From NCBI GenBank assembly GCA_026874595.1, contig CM049319.1, positions 13,669,601 to 13,733,600 on the forward strand: 64,000 nt of DNA, written 5' to 3'. The position numbers were made by a program, and so were the translations under genes. The DNA is from Sipunculus nudus. Its lineage: Eukaryota > Annelida > Sipuncula > Golfingiida > Sipunculidae. Numbering within the stretch: the stretch's first letter is position 1; each line of letters starts with the position of its first letter. The notes under the pieces are model-generated. The model did not search any database, was not told where the DNA came from, and saw nothing but the letters and a program-made list of their open reading frames with translations. This document shows positions 1 to 11,690 of this stretch, in pieces.

Positions 1-548
1 AGTAATTGTGAATTCAATTTCCTGAAATTCAATTTTTAGCATTGGACTCTAGAATATCTTACTTGTATATATATGTTTTTAAATGAAGGCTTGTGTCGCC
101 AGTTGTGCAGTTACAAGTTGTGTACTGCATGCATGATTTAATTATATGTTACATAGTTATTTTACTGGACTTATTAAACAATTATTTTTATAAATATAAT
201 GCTCTTGTTTTGTGTCTACCATTTCAGACAAAAGATTGATGTATGAATGCAAGCTGGTTATCAGAGCACTTGTACTGCCACACAGTGATATTTCCAATTT
301 CATTACATTTCTACAATCAGAGGAACAGCAGTATCATGCAAAGTGCCATTTGTGTTTTATTTTGTTCATTTGACTGGCTGAGGAATATTCCTTGACATTA
401 CTTGGTACAAAGGTATATTTAATTTTTTTTCACCATGATATTTGAGCACACTGCATCACAATTTTATGCAAATTTTTTTTATGTTGTTTTCAGGCAATTG
501 TGGCTGAATTCAACTGCATTTTGTAACCATTTCATATTTTGCTAGGGT

Positions 549-842
549 ATTCAGTTGGTTCCTTCTTAACCAATTTTCTTGGTTGATTTTAACCAATATG
601 GTCATCTGAATCAAATTGGTTGATTCAGTATTGGTTGTTTTCAACCATTATTGTTGGTTGATTTCAACCAATCACATGGTTGATTTCAACCAGTCACATG
701 GTTGATTTCAACCAAAAAAATTGGTTGAAAAATCAACCAATAGGGATCGGTTGAAATCAACCGGTTAATTGGTTGGACACATATCAACCGAGAAGACCGG
801 TTGATTTCAACCAATTTTTTGGTTAAATTTAACCGATCCATT
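549..842. repeat. Cluster of palindromic TTGGTTGATTTCAACCAA motifs
   Basis: About a dozen copies of the palindromic word TGGTTGATTTCAACCA or close variants fill 290 bp, with irregular spacers such as TCACA and GGGATC. Each copy can form a 7-bp stem, and neighbours can pair with each other. No open frame is present. It directly precedes a TA microsatellite. Confidence 0.85.
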
Positions 843-848
843 TTTAGA

Positions 849-886
<38 letters not shown>
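849..886. repeat. TA microsatellite
   Basis: Uninterrupted TA dinucleotides, left boundary of the GIY-YIG element region. Confidence 0.95.
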
Positions 887-889
<3 letters not shown>

Positions 890-965
890 GAAATGACCTG
901 CGGGAATACGGTCTTTCGTCCGCGGTCACACAGCGCCCTATGTTTTGCAACAGAGCATGATATGC

Positions 966-1716
966 TAAGGTATGTGATGAATCTGAATCACCACCGCCGG
1001 TTTCGCCTCATCGGCTCATCTGGTGAATGAAGTTCAACTAATTGCGATATTGGTTTTTATCATTTCTTTTTCGCACGGTTGCTGTGCACTTAAAAATTTG
1101 AAAATCAGCTATAATTGCATGAAGAACGTTAAGTAAATAATCCAAAGCCACAATAAAAGAATACTACCCGAAAGACAACAAAAAGAATCCACGCAACAAA
1201 GGCTATGCAACTGCGGTGACAAATCTGACTACCTCCTCAATCGAATTAAGCTCCTAACACCGTCCATTGTCTACCAAGCCAACGTGCACATCAACGGTAC
1301 TGATAACACATACATTGGCATGACCGGAGGCCCCTTTAAACAAAGGTATTACAACCACAACAAATCGTTCAAGAACAGGACCCATTCAAACGAAACCGAG
1401 CTTACACGTGTGGACCCTGAAAGACAAGCAGAAGAGTTTCACTATCACCTGGTCTATTATCCAGCAGTCAAACACATTCATGACCTCTTCACATCAGTGC
1501 AACATGTGTTTGGCAGAGGGACTAGCAATCATTAGCTCAAAACAAAAGAACTTACTGAAGAAACGTTCGGAAATTGTTTCCACCTGTCGCCACGGACCAA
1601 GGGCACCCAACCGGGTGAAAAAGAAATGTTAAAAACCAATATCGCCATTAATTCATTGACCGGATTAGCCGACGAGGCGAAACCGGCCGTAGTGATTCAG
1701 CTTCCTCACATACCTT
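966..1716. mobile_element. Element with ~90-bp inverted repeats enclosing a GIY-YIG fragment
   Basis: The left arm (966-1058) and right arm (1631-1716) are imperfect inverted copies. Both contain TAAGGTATGTGA, CTGAATCAC, CCGGTTTCGCCTC and GCGATATTGGTTTT when read inwards. The element lies between two TA microsatellites (about 849-886 and 1727-1830). The interior holds a broken GIY-YIG endonuclease coding segment and no polymerase domain, so this is a deleted, non-autonomous derivative. Confidence 0.75.
1186..1632 (+). pseudogene. GIY-YIG endonuclease domain fragment, frameshifted, retroelement-derived
   Basis: One frame reads LCNCGDKSDYLLNRIKLL, then TPSIVYQANVHING, TYIGMTGGPFKQRYYNH and NETELTR. 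A +1 shift at about 1405 moves to WTLKDKQKSFTITW, CNMCLAEGLAIISS and LLKKRSEIVSTCRH. IVY plus YIG form the two-part motif; R and H of KQRYYNH and the E of NETEL fall where GIY-YIG catalytic residues sit. The cysteine pairs before and after resemble the zinc-binding framing of GIY-YIG domains at the C-terminus of Penelope-like retroelements. No reverse transcriptase is present. The family assignment beyond GIY-YIG is from memory. Confidence 0.75.
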
Positions 1717-1725
1717 AGTAGGTTA

Positions 1726-1726
<1 letters not shown>

Positions 1727-1783
<57 letters not shown>

Positions 1784-1830
1784 ATATATATATATATCCA
1801 TATATATATCCATATATATCCATATATATA
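1727..1830. repeat. TA microsatellite with CCATATAT interruptions
   Basis: Pure TA followed by repeated TCCATATATATA blocks; right boundary of the GIY-YIG element region. Confidence 0.95.
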
Positions 1831-2879
1831 TACATCCTCACTGAAAATACTACAGTTTTAATAGATGATTATATCCCTTGTCATTCTGTATAGAGAGTTG
1901 GTAATTTCCCATGTAACCCTCCTCCCCCTTTCGGCATTCACGTACACACACATATACACACAGTATAAATGAGCAAAGACATTAGATGTTAAGACATACA
2001 CCATCAAAGTAGCAGTCAATCCCATCCGGAGCCCCTTTCTTCAGGGCTTCATCAATGTCTTCTTCCTTGTAGTTGAACACAAAATCAAGACCAAGCTCCT
2101 TCAACCAATCACATTTCTCCTTAGTGCTGGCACAGCCAATCACACGGCAGCCCTGAAATATTTGATTAAAATAAAATCCCTTTAACCAATCACTCATCTT
2201 ATTTCTGCCAAAACAGCCAATCAGAAGTGCCACATTCCTTAAACATATTAGTTAAAGCTTCCTAGAATAAATACAGAATGATCTATTTAGGTATTTTCAG
2301 CCAGATCTCTATCTTAATTGTGTTGTACAAGATATGTACAAATAAACTGTCGTAGCTAGTACAATTTTTCTGCCCTAGTGGAGTACTGGAGTTATATAAA
2401 ATACCCAAATAAAACGGATATGTAAATATGATATGTTCTCTAAATGATGATGACACACCTGAAGTAAGAAATTTATTTGGAATCGGGCAGAGAATATTAC
2501 ACTTTCAAGACTTACCAAAATTTTCCCGATCTGTCCTACTAGACTACCCATAGCCCCTGCAGCAGCAGTCACAGTGTCTCTCCTGATTTTACCTTTAGAC
2601 AGTCAGGCAAACAAAAGTAGGCAGTGGCTCTGTGAAGGAATGAAAACCACCTTGAATTTCATGTTAAGTAATGTTCTTGCAAAACCTCAGGACTGTCTAA
2701 GGAATGTGTGTTTAATCATTTATATAATCATTTCATTGTGGCAATAATTAAGTTAACATTTTTAACATTTAATTTTGTGAGATTATTACCCTATTATTAT
2801 TAATATAAGTATTGATATTATTATTATTATTATTTTTGATATTAATATTATATAATATTACGTGACATTTGAATGTTGC

Positions 2880-3660
2880 GCTGCCCGGCTCACAGTTTGA
2901 TCGCGCTGTGTTCACAGTATAATCTCTCTACTTTAAGATACACGGAGCTCCGGCCACCAACAGTCCCTTGATTTAGTACTGGTTAGCCTCTCGAGACTCA
3001 GTTCAAAAAGGACTTATTAATAAGCACACAGACGATTCTACATTAACTTAGAGTCAATGTCTTTCACAGCTGATGTCTCCTGGAATCATCCAGCTGTAGG
3101 TAACCGAATATGCTTCACACAGCGATATCCCGTATCTCTACAGTAACGGGTTTAAATGTTGTACTCGGTCTGTTCCTGGAAGCGAATATGCTTCCATACA
3201 GCGATAACCAGTACATCTACAGTAACGGGTTTAAATAATGTACTCGGTCTGTTCCTGGAAGCGCACACAACAGGTTTAAATTGCCAAATTTACCAGTCCG
3301 TCGGCAAAATGCGATACTCGCTCTGAAGTCCGTTACAGAGAAATCACCGTGGCCTTCCTCAGACACCGACAATCTACGCTTATAGACATCATCTATCAGC
3401 TGTCTAAACACTGAAGAACGCAGACCTGTCCCTGGACTGAAGATATCGTGAGGCTTCACGAACTGCCGCGCTGATCGAACACTTCTCGCGAACTTCATCT
3501 TAATCACGACTCATATATGCTTGCTGACGTCACAAGTCCCGACCTTCTTCTGGCCAATCACCACTTCCTATTATGTGGACTGCCAATTATTACATGAATT
3601 TTAATATGGACACGCCTCTAGAGACTAAACTCTAAGAAAACCAATCTATACAGGTGCTGA
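2880..3660. repeat. Unclassified repeat with an internal duplication
   Basis: A ~75-bp motif containing ATCTCTACAGTAACGGGTTTAA and TACTCGGTCTGTTCCTGG (broken here into two words) occurs twice, at about 3110-3180 and 3190-3262. A minus-strand open frame of 96 codons (3217-3507) overlaps it, but I do not recognise the product. The sequence is less AT-rich than its surroundings and contains GCTGACGTCAC, a CRE-like word, at about 3520. It may be part of an LTR or other retroelement; no target duplication was identified. Confidence 0.35.
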
Positions 3661-3865
3661 TCCTTTGAAGTCTACAACAAACAATCGTTACTAGAGTATA
3701 GTTCACACGCTTATATCTAAACATGATACTCTATATAAATGTACAGTAAGTTATCAAAACAATCATCTGGGTATACTCCCAACTAGAACATCCAATACAA
3801 TAACTAAGTCACAGTCCTCTGGTGACACAGTTCCTAAGTGATGTGACCACCAACACCCCCAGGCT

Positions 3866-3888
3866 GGGGGGGGGGGGGGGGGGGGGGG
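3866..3888 (+). repeat. Poly-G tract of 23 bases
   Basis: Uninterrupted G run, one of many G or C runs of 10 or more in the window. Confidence 0.95.
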
Positions 3889-4700
3889 ATGGGCAAGCTC
3901 GATCTAAAAAAGCACATACCTTACGATTTCCCCACTTTTTTAAAACTCTATGTGCTACTTCTGCATGGGCTGATAACTGCCATTGTCAGATTTAAACCCA
4001 CACCTCCCAGTGTACCAATGCAGTAGTCAGAAACACCAACTACTCATCCTTCAGGATCGTAGCCAAAAAAACATAACTCACAGGCTGTTTTAAATAAATT
4101 GTTAGGGCCCACATTCTCCAGATAATTGAAAACCTACTTTTTGGTTTCAGGCTGCCCAGGCCTGCAAGAGGCAAATGACCGAAAAAAGAGTATGTGCCCT
4201 TGAAAAAAGAGAGAGTACTTCTTTAAATATTAATATATAGTGCTCGGAAAAAAGGGTAAAATAAGCGTCAAGCTCCCTTTTTTATTACAAACTGAATAAT
4301 GATGTGCTGGATATACCAAGTTAAGTGCATTTTCCATACGTTCTGACACATGCAGGACATTTGCACCCATAAAAATTGCGAAATGCCCAGTTCTTGTTCT
4401 AACTGTTAAAGCCAGAGAGAAGTTGTATGTATGAGAATTATTTCACTGAATGAAATAGGAAAAAAAGAGTGCTGCTAAAGAAAGAGTGAAAAAAAGGGTA
4501 ATTAGCGTAATTTTTAAGAAATCCTAAGTCCTTAACTCTTTTAAAAATGAGTGATATGGCAGGCCTGCTGCCACTATCAGTAAAAGAGAAATCCTTTGCA
4601 TCTTGAACCATGGCCCTTGTTTCAGCAGGACATATCCCCTTCATTTTTGGGATAGGTGACAATGTACCCTTTGTCTACCTCACTTTTTAAGTTGATGACT
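3889..4700. other. Intergenic or intronic sequence, no gene seen
   Basis: AT-rich, with AAAAAAGAG-type low-complexity runs (4170-4260 and 4450-4500). Lies within intron 4 of the PTGR1 pseudogene. The 74-codon minus-strand open frame here has no recognisable features. Confidence 0.5.
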
Positions 4701-5945
4701 CAATTTTTAGCTCAGCTAAACTGATGTATGGGTATATCGTTTTGTCAATCATCCAGCCGACCGGCCTGCCATCCGGGCATCTGTTTGTCAGTTAGCAAGG
4801 CACAAATTATAACCGCTAGCCCTACAAACTTTTAAGTGAACATGCAGGGAGGTCAATAAAAATCTCCTTGGAAACCTGCAATAAGGTTACTGCGATCTGT
4901 ATCCTCAAAGCTATAGGGCTTGAAAGTATACCCCAGAATAATTAAAATTTGATACAAACCCTCCAGTATCTTGATAATGAATGCATTAATTGCCATGAAT
5001 CTTGCCTTGAATATTGACCATGGCCAGGGTTGTCAGTTCCCGAAACTTGTGGCGCCACCTGTGTCTTTTCTAATTCAAACGATTCTTTTCGTTTTTTAGA
5101 CCGTCGTATGACAGTAAATATGTCACTTTCTCAGCTGTGGTTTCATCTAGTGACCCGAAACCTGATGTGTTTATTAGGGCCCCGCTTGAATAAGCAGATA
5201 CCCCATAGTAATCACAATGTTCGTCCGTCTGTCCATTTGTACGTTTTTTTCTGTAAGTCCGTCAAATTTGTTTCGGATGATAACTCCAATTTGGATTGAC
5301 ATTTGGATTTCAAACTTTACTTATATATGACCCACCTTTAAAGCAAGAATGCTGCTGATTTTGAGGTCATGAGATTCATGGTCAAGGTCACAAATCAACT
5401 TATTTAGAAAGATTCTAGGTGCATTTTAAGCCAAACGTTTCATTCCAAACCTTCCATCTTCCAGATTCCAACAGTGGATGAATTTTTTTTGATTTGGGGG
5501 TCACAAGGTCAAGGTCACAGGGGCCATCTGTCCATATTTGTTTCCAGATGATAACTTCAGGTTGGAGTGAAATATTAGTTTCAAACTTGACATTTATAAT
5601 GTGGCCTGGGGTCATAATATTGTGGGTCAAGGTCACAGGACCTACTTTTTTTTTAAAAAGATTGTGAATGCATTATAAGCAAAACTTTTCATCTTAAACC
5701 TTCATCTTCCACATGTGGTTCACCTGCCAATAAGGGAAGATTCTGTTAGAACAAGGTCAAAGTCCTTAGTCACAGGGCGCATCCATTTACAAATTAGTTC
5801 ATTGATGATAACTTCAGTGTGGGTAAACAGACTGCCTTTGAGCTTGACCACAGGACCCACATTTTGAAAAAAAGCTCATAAATATATCCTTATAGACAAA
5901 TTCAGCTGAGCGTCGAGACCCATTGGTCCCTAGTTTTTTTGTTAT
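4690..5945 (+). repeat. Dispersed repeat with CAAGGTCAC motifs and a TCAGCTGAGCG end
   Basis: Contains TTTTAGCTCAGCT near 4705, multiple GGTCAAGGTCACA words (5385, 5510, 5625, 5750) at intervals of roughly 120-150 bp, and ends in TTCAGCTGAGCGTCGAGACC followed by TTGGTCCCTAG. The same terminal block recurs at about 63500. This looks like a degraded dispersed retroposed repeat made of diverged internal units. Confidence 0.6.
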
Positions 5946-7030
5946 AGTTTTTTTTATATTTTCCTTAATAACCTTTCAGTTAGGCATTTCATATTGAATA
6001 AACAAAATGTATCATAAATATTAGCATATGTTGTTGGAAGTTTAAATCAAATGTATCCTATAACTGATAAATTGTTGAAACTGAATAAAAATTATTATCT
6101 TATAACAAAAAAAATATTCAATAGTATGTTGTATGAGTGAAGTAAATGATATTTTCCTAAGAGAGGAATTTATCCTGTTTCATGGGGAACTAGGGTTAGG
6201 GTGGGAGTTGTCTGGAATGGGATTTGTTGAGCAGGTGTCCATTATTTTTTGGGAAGGGGGAGGGGTGTACTCTTATGGATGGTCCTCCTAACATTTTCAG
6301 CAAACAAGGCCCATAATTTTAATTACTAGGGATACTATTAATACTGATCAAACACAGTTAAAGGTGCCCATACACCTACCTTTTGATCAAGAATTTGTGA
6401 TTTCTGGCTTCCTCTGTGTATATATTAATGATCTAAGGGTAATTTTGGTTGTGAAAAGTTTTTATGAGGCCTTCGTGAAGAATATGTGAACTTGTTTATC
6501 AATAACGTATTTGTAATGTTGACAAACACGATGTTGACAAAAGGAAAACCATGTAACCTCAGGTGGTAGGTTGCATATATATATGCTAAGGCAAAAAGGT
6601 CACTAGTAGCAAAACGCCAAATGCAAAACTCTGGCTTATGTGACTTGCTGCCAGATACCCTTGTTAAATTGTTTTTTTATTATTTTGGGGGCCCCCACAA
6701 GTAATAAACATGTTGATATTTTAAACAATACAAGCAGCCTGTATGCGGTGATATCCAAATTTTCTGGCCTATTTTTATTAAAGGTCTTAAAAGGGATTAC
6801 CTTTAGTTATTAAAGGTCAGATAGGTGATTCGGCACCTTTTATTATTGTCGAATGGAAGTTGTTTGCTGGATTTGTCATGTTAAAATAACTGCAGCTCTT
6901 CGCCAAGCTGATGATGGCAATGTGATCTTGCAGAAATCTCCTGATGATTAATCATCAAGGGCCCTGATATGAGGATTTTTTACATTCACAGTAATATTTA
7001 TTAAAATGAATACGACAAAAATATAATTAC

Positions 7031-7548
7031 CCTGTTAGGGTGCTTTTCCATGTGCGCGGCAGAGACTTCCGCGCGTCAAATGCATGCGTTTGCCGCGCGG
7101 CCAGTCCTTTTCCATGTGAGCGTTTTGTATGCGTTTGCCGCGCGGCAATCGCATGCCTCCCTGACACAGCTGAACAGACTTAAACATATGAGTACGGGGA
7201 AACTCCACATATGACGTCATTTAGGCGGAATTCCCATGCGTTTGCCGCGCGGCAATCGCATACATGGAAATAGCACATGACTTTTTAACTGGTTGGATTT
7301 TCGCCGCGCGGCAGCCGCACGGCAAACGCTCGCAAAACGCGTACATGGAAAAGCACCCTTATTCCAAGTGTTCCATGGGAATAAGAAAGGTCAAAGTTTT
7401 GCACATGTTCTGATACTTTCTGGATCACTGGGTCACCCATGTGATTACGTACTGGTGTCATCCGCGTTCATGATGGTGTGTGTACGCCATCCTGCAGACA
7501 CTAAGACTAAACACCCAACCGGGTATTCAGCATGCTTGCTCTCTCCCA
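7031..7548 (-). pseudogene. Exon 4 of the PTGR1 pseudogene, split by a MITE
   Basis: Minus-strand translation gives SKHAEYPVGCLVLV, AGWRTHTIMN, a frameshift with an in-frame stop, then HMGDPVIQKVSEH and FDLSYSHGTLGI. This matches exon 4 of the intact gene. The coding stretch 7362-7548 is cut off from the last exon bases and the splice donor (7025-7037) by the element at 7038-7358. At its 5' side the normal CAG acceptor is replaced by the end of a CTATAGG-type repeat at about 7548. The exon is therefore damaged at both edges and inside. Confidence 0.85.
7038..7358. mobile_element. Harbinger-like MITE with TTA target duplication, inside a coding exon
   Basis: The ends are inverted repeats: GGGTGCTTTTCCATGT at the left and its complement ACATGGAAAAGCACCC at the right. 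TTA flanks both sides (7035-7037 and 7359-7361), the 3-bp target duplication typical of PIF/Harbinger elements. The interior is CG-rich and carries several copies of the palindrome TTTGCCGCGCGGCAA, so the element can fold on itself. It carries no credible coding sequence. Removing it with one TTA restores an exon-4 end and a GTAATT donor in line with the paralogue. Confidence 0.85.
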
Positions 7549-8440
7549 GCCAAAAATATTCTATAGTTTACTATATTAATAAACATAATAAAAACTATAA
7601 GTTTTGATGATGTTTTCGCCACTTAACTATAGGTTTTTTAATATAAATACCTATAGGTGATACTACAGTTATTATAGTCGTTCTGTATCTAAGGATTTAC
7701 TGTATTTACAAAAATATTAAAACAACTATAGGTTTTGATGATGTTTTCGCCACTTTACTATAGGTTTTGTACTATAAACACCTATAGGCATGTTTTTTTT
7801 TATAATCGTAATTTATAGGATTTACTATAGTAAAAACTATGATTAAAAACCTATTGGTTTTTATGTTTTCGTGAATTTACTATAGCTTTTTTTTAATATT
7901 AACACCTATAGGTATAATAATAGGTTTTGTTACAGTCTTAGCATAGGATTTACTATAGTAAATCTATGATAAAACATCTATAGGTTTTGATGTTTTCGCC
8001 ACTTTACTACATGTTTCTTTAATCCATACACTTATAGGTAATACTATAATTTATTATCGTCATTCCTACAAGTTCATATCGTGTTTTCTATACATTTACA
8101 CTGCTGTTACTATATTTATATATATTAAACTATGGATACTGCTATAATGAATATTATTTCAAGTCTGTGTCAAATATACTCCTACACGCCATTGGATTAA
8201 CAATTTATCCTATATTTACATATGTTGAACTGTGTAAAATTTCATAATTTACATGTAAAGTCCTATAGGTTTCCACATAAATTATAGGAGAGCAACTCCT
8301 AAATGTCTTTGGATTAACAATTTATTCTATATTTGAATATGTAGAACTGTGTAAAATTCATAATTTATATGTTTAGTCCTATAGGTTTCCACATGCTCTC
8401 CTGTAATTTATGTACATGAATTTCTATATAGGGTCTAGTT
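7549..8440. repeat. Diverged ~125-bp tandem repeat rich in CTATAGG
   Basis: The block TTTTGATGATGTTTTCGCCAC followed by TTTACTATAGG recurs at about 7600, 7732, 7857 and 7984, so the period is near 125 bp. It then decays but keeps CCTATAGGTTTCCACAT at 8260 and 8380. Its left end carries ATAGTAAACTATAG and ATATTTTTGGCTGGG (read on the minus strand), which also terminates the related repeat at 15960-16246. It abuts exon 4 of the pseudogene and has replaced its acceptor. Confidence 0.7.
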
Positions 8441-10033
8441 TGACCTCCTATCTATTTTTCTTCTAATAAACAATAGAAATTCCAATATGCCTTCAAATAC
8501 ATGTTTCTATATTGAATCTTATATTTGCCTAGCTTGTAATCCTTAAAAGGCTTTGTCAAGAGTTTCAGCTTGCACCAAATTTTTCATTTTCACAACATAC
8601 ATCATTTAACAAATCCATATATATATATAAAAGGAACATGAGTATATATGACCAAACTCCTTTATTAAGATGCATGCAAAACACATTTTCAGTAAAACAC
8701 TTGCACGGATATTCCAAAATGTCAGGTCAATATATCAAAATGCTTTCGAGTCAGGTGCTCTGGGCTGCCCAGGCTCAGGTGAGGAGACAGCGGCCCTCAC
8801 CATTACCTTAGTGCAGGTAATGCACTAAGTGAACTCTTGACATGTGCCTGGCTGCATAAAGTGACCTCTTGCCAAATCTGATCCAGTTGGCAGTTCGCCA
8901 AGTCATAGATACAGACACAATCTTAGCCTGTTGCTAAATCTGTTTACACATACTGACAAGTTTTGGCTACAGTGCTTTTTTTAAAGTTTTATTAGATTAA
9001 AAAATAATAGAATTGGTTAGAATAATAAAATATGCAGTCCTTTCATTGCACCAAGCTTTTGCCCGTAAAAAAAATGGGTCAATATAAGTAGTGCCACGTC
9101 ACGTGACGAACATTTGCTCAAAACTTGATGATGCTAGCTCATGTCGTTGGCTGAAGGGTTTTGAAGGTTTTCCCCATAATATGTAAGTTGATGCAGGTGG
9201 TGCCACAAAAAGCTCAATCCCATATTTGATATGTGACAGATTTTTTTTTGCAAAAAAGGGGGATGCTAGCTCCTGCTATTCCTGACATTGTTCGCCATTT
9301 CTAATATTGTAATTTTAGTATTTTTTTTTTTGCCAAATGATTAAGTCCAGCTTCTTAAAACTCGACCAAAATTCACCCAACTGGAAACATTCGAATTTGA
9401 AATGGTTTCCAGGGATTAGTTCTGTGAAAAGTTGAACAATTCGACTGGACACATTCATAGAAGATTTAAATTTTTAAGGTTTTTCCTAGAATATCAAAGT
9501 AAATGAAGAGAAAAGTAAAAATAAGCAAAATCCTAAAGTTTTTCAGCTGACTGATTTTTTGCATAAAATTTGGTGATGCTAGCAACAACAGTTTTTGAGA
9601 TAGTATGGGCTAACATGAGGACTACTCTGTACCACTGAATAAGTGACTTACAATCTGAACTCTTATACTTCACCTACGTAACTTATTAGTATTGTGAACT
9701 GTAACACGGTTGAAGTATCATGATCAGTGCTGCCACTCTAGGTTTAGCAGAAAAATATAAATCTTACAAGAAAAAAGTATAAAATTGTCTGAACAAGTGA
9801 CCCATGGGTCATGATGCTCAGCCGACTGATATTTGACAGTACGTCGATACACAGGCAACTAGTTAATATGGGTCGCATCATCATTCAGTTAAAAATTAAG
9901 ATAATGCAGTTGATGCCACGAATCATGGAAAATAGCTACGTAAATTAAGACCGATAAGCACACCAAATTTGATGACAATCTGTAAAACCCTTCCTGAGGA
10001 TTCTGGCAGGTAGTGTGTATTTTTAATTATTCC

Positions 10034-10052
10034 GGGGGGGGGGGGGGGGGGG
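10034..10052 (+). repeat. Poly-G tract of 19 bases
   Basis: Uninterrupted G run. Confidence 0.95.
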
Positions 10053-11409
10053 TAACAGGCTCCGTAACTTGAAGAATATAGGTCACAGTAACCTATTTTC
10101 ATGTTTAAGGAGAATTTTTCAGGACCATTCAGGATACACATGTTCATGATTCTAGGCTTTATGGTTAAAATTTGTCCCTGTTAATGGCCGACCAGACAGA
10201 TGGCTGGACAGCTGGATGACAGACAAAGCTCAGTGTATGTAGGACAATCGTATCTCCCTTAAGTTTTGTTAATTCCAAGGATATGTCAATAAAGACTTTT
10301 ACTGCTCAGTGTTCTGGTCCTCAGACATGTATGTACAAACAATTAAGGGTCCAGCGGGTCACAGCGCTCAGCTGAGTATGGTTGATTATAATTGCTACCC
10401 TATTGTAGTAATATATTGAATGAATAAACTTATCAGCATCATGGACAGGTGGGCTACGTGTATTATTGATTAATTATTAAGCAGTGTAATATAGTGATAT
10501 ATCTGATTTACTATTAGTTGAGAAATTGATATATTAAAGACTGTAAGTGATGCTGAAAAGGGAAAGTAATGAGATACCAGTATGGGGAGAAGGTTGTAAC
10601 ATTATATACCGAAGCATTAATAATAAATATAATAATATAATAAATTATATTATTTGTAATAATATATAATAAAGTTAGATCCCTAGATGTACAGATAGAA
10701 GATTCTACGTTTAATGTTCTCAGTTTGTGCCCTATGAACAGCCAGACTAATTCATTTGAAGGTCCCCAAAAACAGAGAAAAAATATGTGTTCAAAAATAA
10801 AAAAAAAAAATAAATACAAGTAGCGCCTTAATTCTGCAGGAACTGACAAACACTCCATGATCAATATGCATGCAAAGAATCATAGTGATAAATGCATAAG
10901 TTATTCAGATAACTGTACCTTTTGTATCAAATTTTTAATCATTCTAAGGCGTACTCACAAGCCCTATATAGCTCGGCTGATATGGGTAACAGAGATCTAA
11001 TTTCAGGTTTCAAAGGAAATTTTTCATGGACCTCCCTGGATGTCAAGTAAGAATATTCCTGGTCCTACGGTTACGATTTGTGCCCTGTTTGTGCCCTGTT
11101 AACAGACAGACGGACGGAGAGGCAGACGGACAAAGAGTGATTGCTATAGCTCAGATGTCTTTCAGTCAGCTGAACTAAAATTCATAAAATGTTGATTAAA
11201 TTTATTGTATTCAGTTTAAACTAAATTAAATATAGTTATATTGTTGAAACAGGTTCTCTAGCATCAACAATTATCATGTTTAATAGGCATATATTTTATC
11301 CAAATTTTGACAAAGTGCAATATGTTTGGGCCCATTAGAATTTATGTGATAATTTGATTCTTGCATGTCCGTACCAAATATATTCAGAAATAGTTATGCC
11401 AAATATGAA

Positions 11410-11690
11410 CATACCAGTGTTTTCATAGTGTGCAGTCTTGAAGTGTAACAATATATTTTTAATGGAAATGGAAGTTTTTTCTTACTATTTTGAAGGAATG
11501 AAATCGCAGTGAGCTTGTTTGGTAGGAGAACGTATGGACATCTAACTCCAAGCAGAATTTTGAATTTGTAGGTACAAAAGTTTCAAAACATTTCTTGTTA
11601 ACGGCCGTCAGGCTAGACAACGGTTACAGGACCATCGCTAAAGCTCAGATGACTTATAGTCAGCTGAGCTAAAGAAAGCTCAGCAGTATA
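11410..11690 (-). repeat. Dispersed repeat copy, inverted partner of 61563-61860
   Basis: Read on the minus strand it begins TTTAGCTCAGCTGACTATAA, then TCATCTGAGC, GGCCGTTAACA and later TGTTACACTTCAAG. The same order is found on the plus strand at 61563-61860. A shorter relative lies at 11060-11178. The family assignment is not known to me. Confidence 0.65.

Noticed and set aside
2375-2572. An independent 65-codon gene on the minus strand
   Set aside because: It begins inside exon 5 of the PTGR1 pseudogene, in the frame after the 4-nt deletion, and runs into the intron.
3217-3507. A real 96-codon gene on the minus strand
   Set aside because: It overlaps an internally duplicated repeat, I recognise no domain, and no splice partners are seen. 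Kept only as a repeat note.
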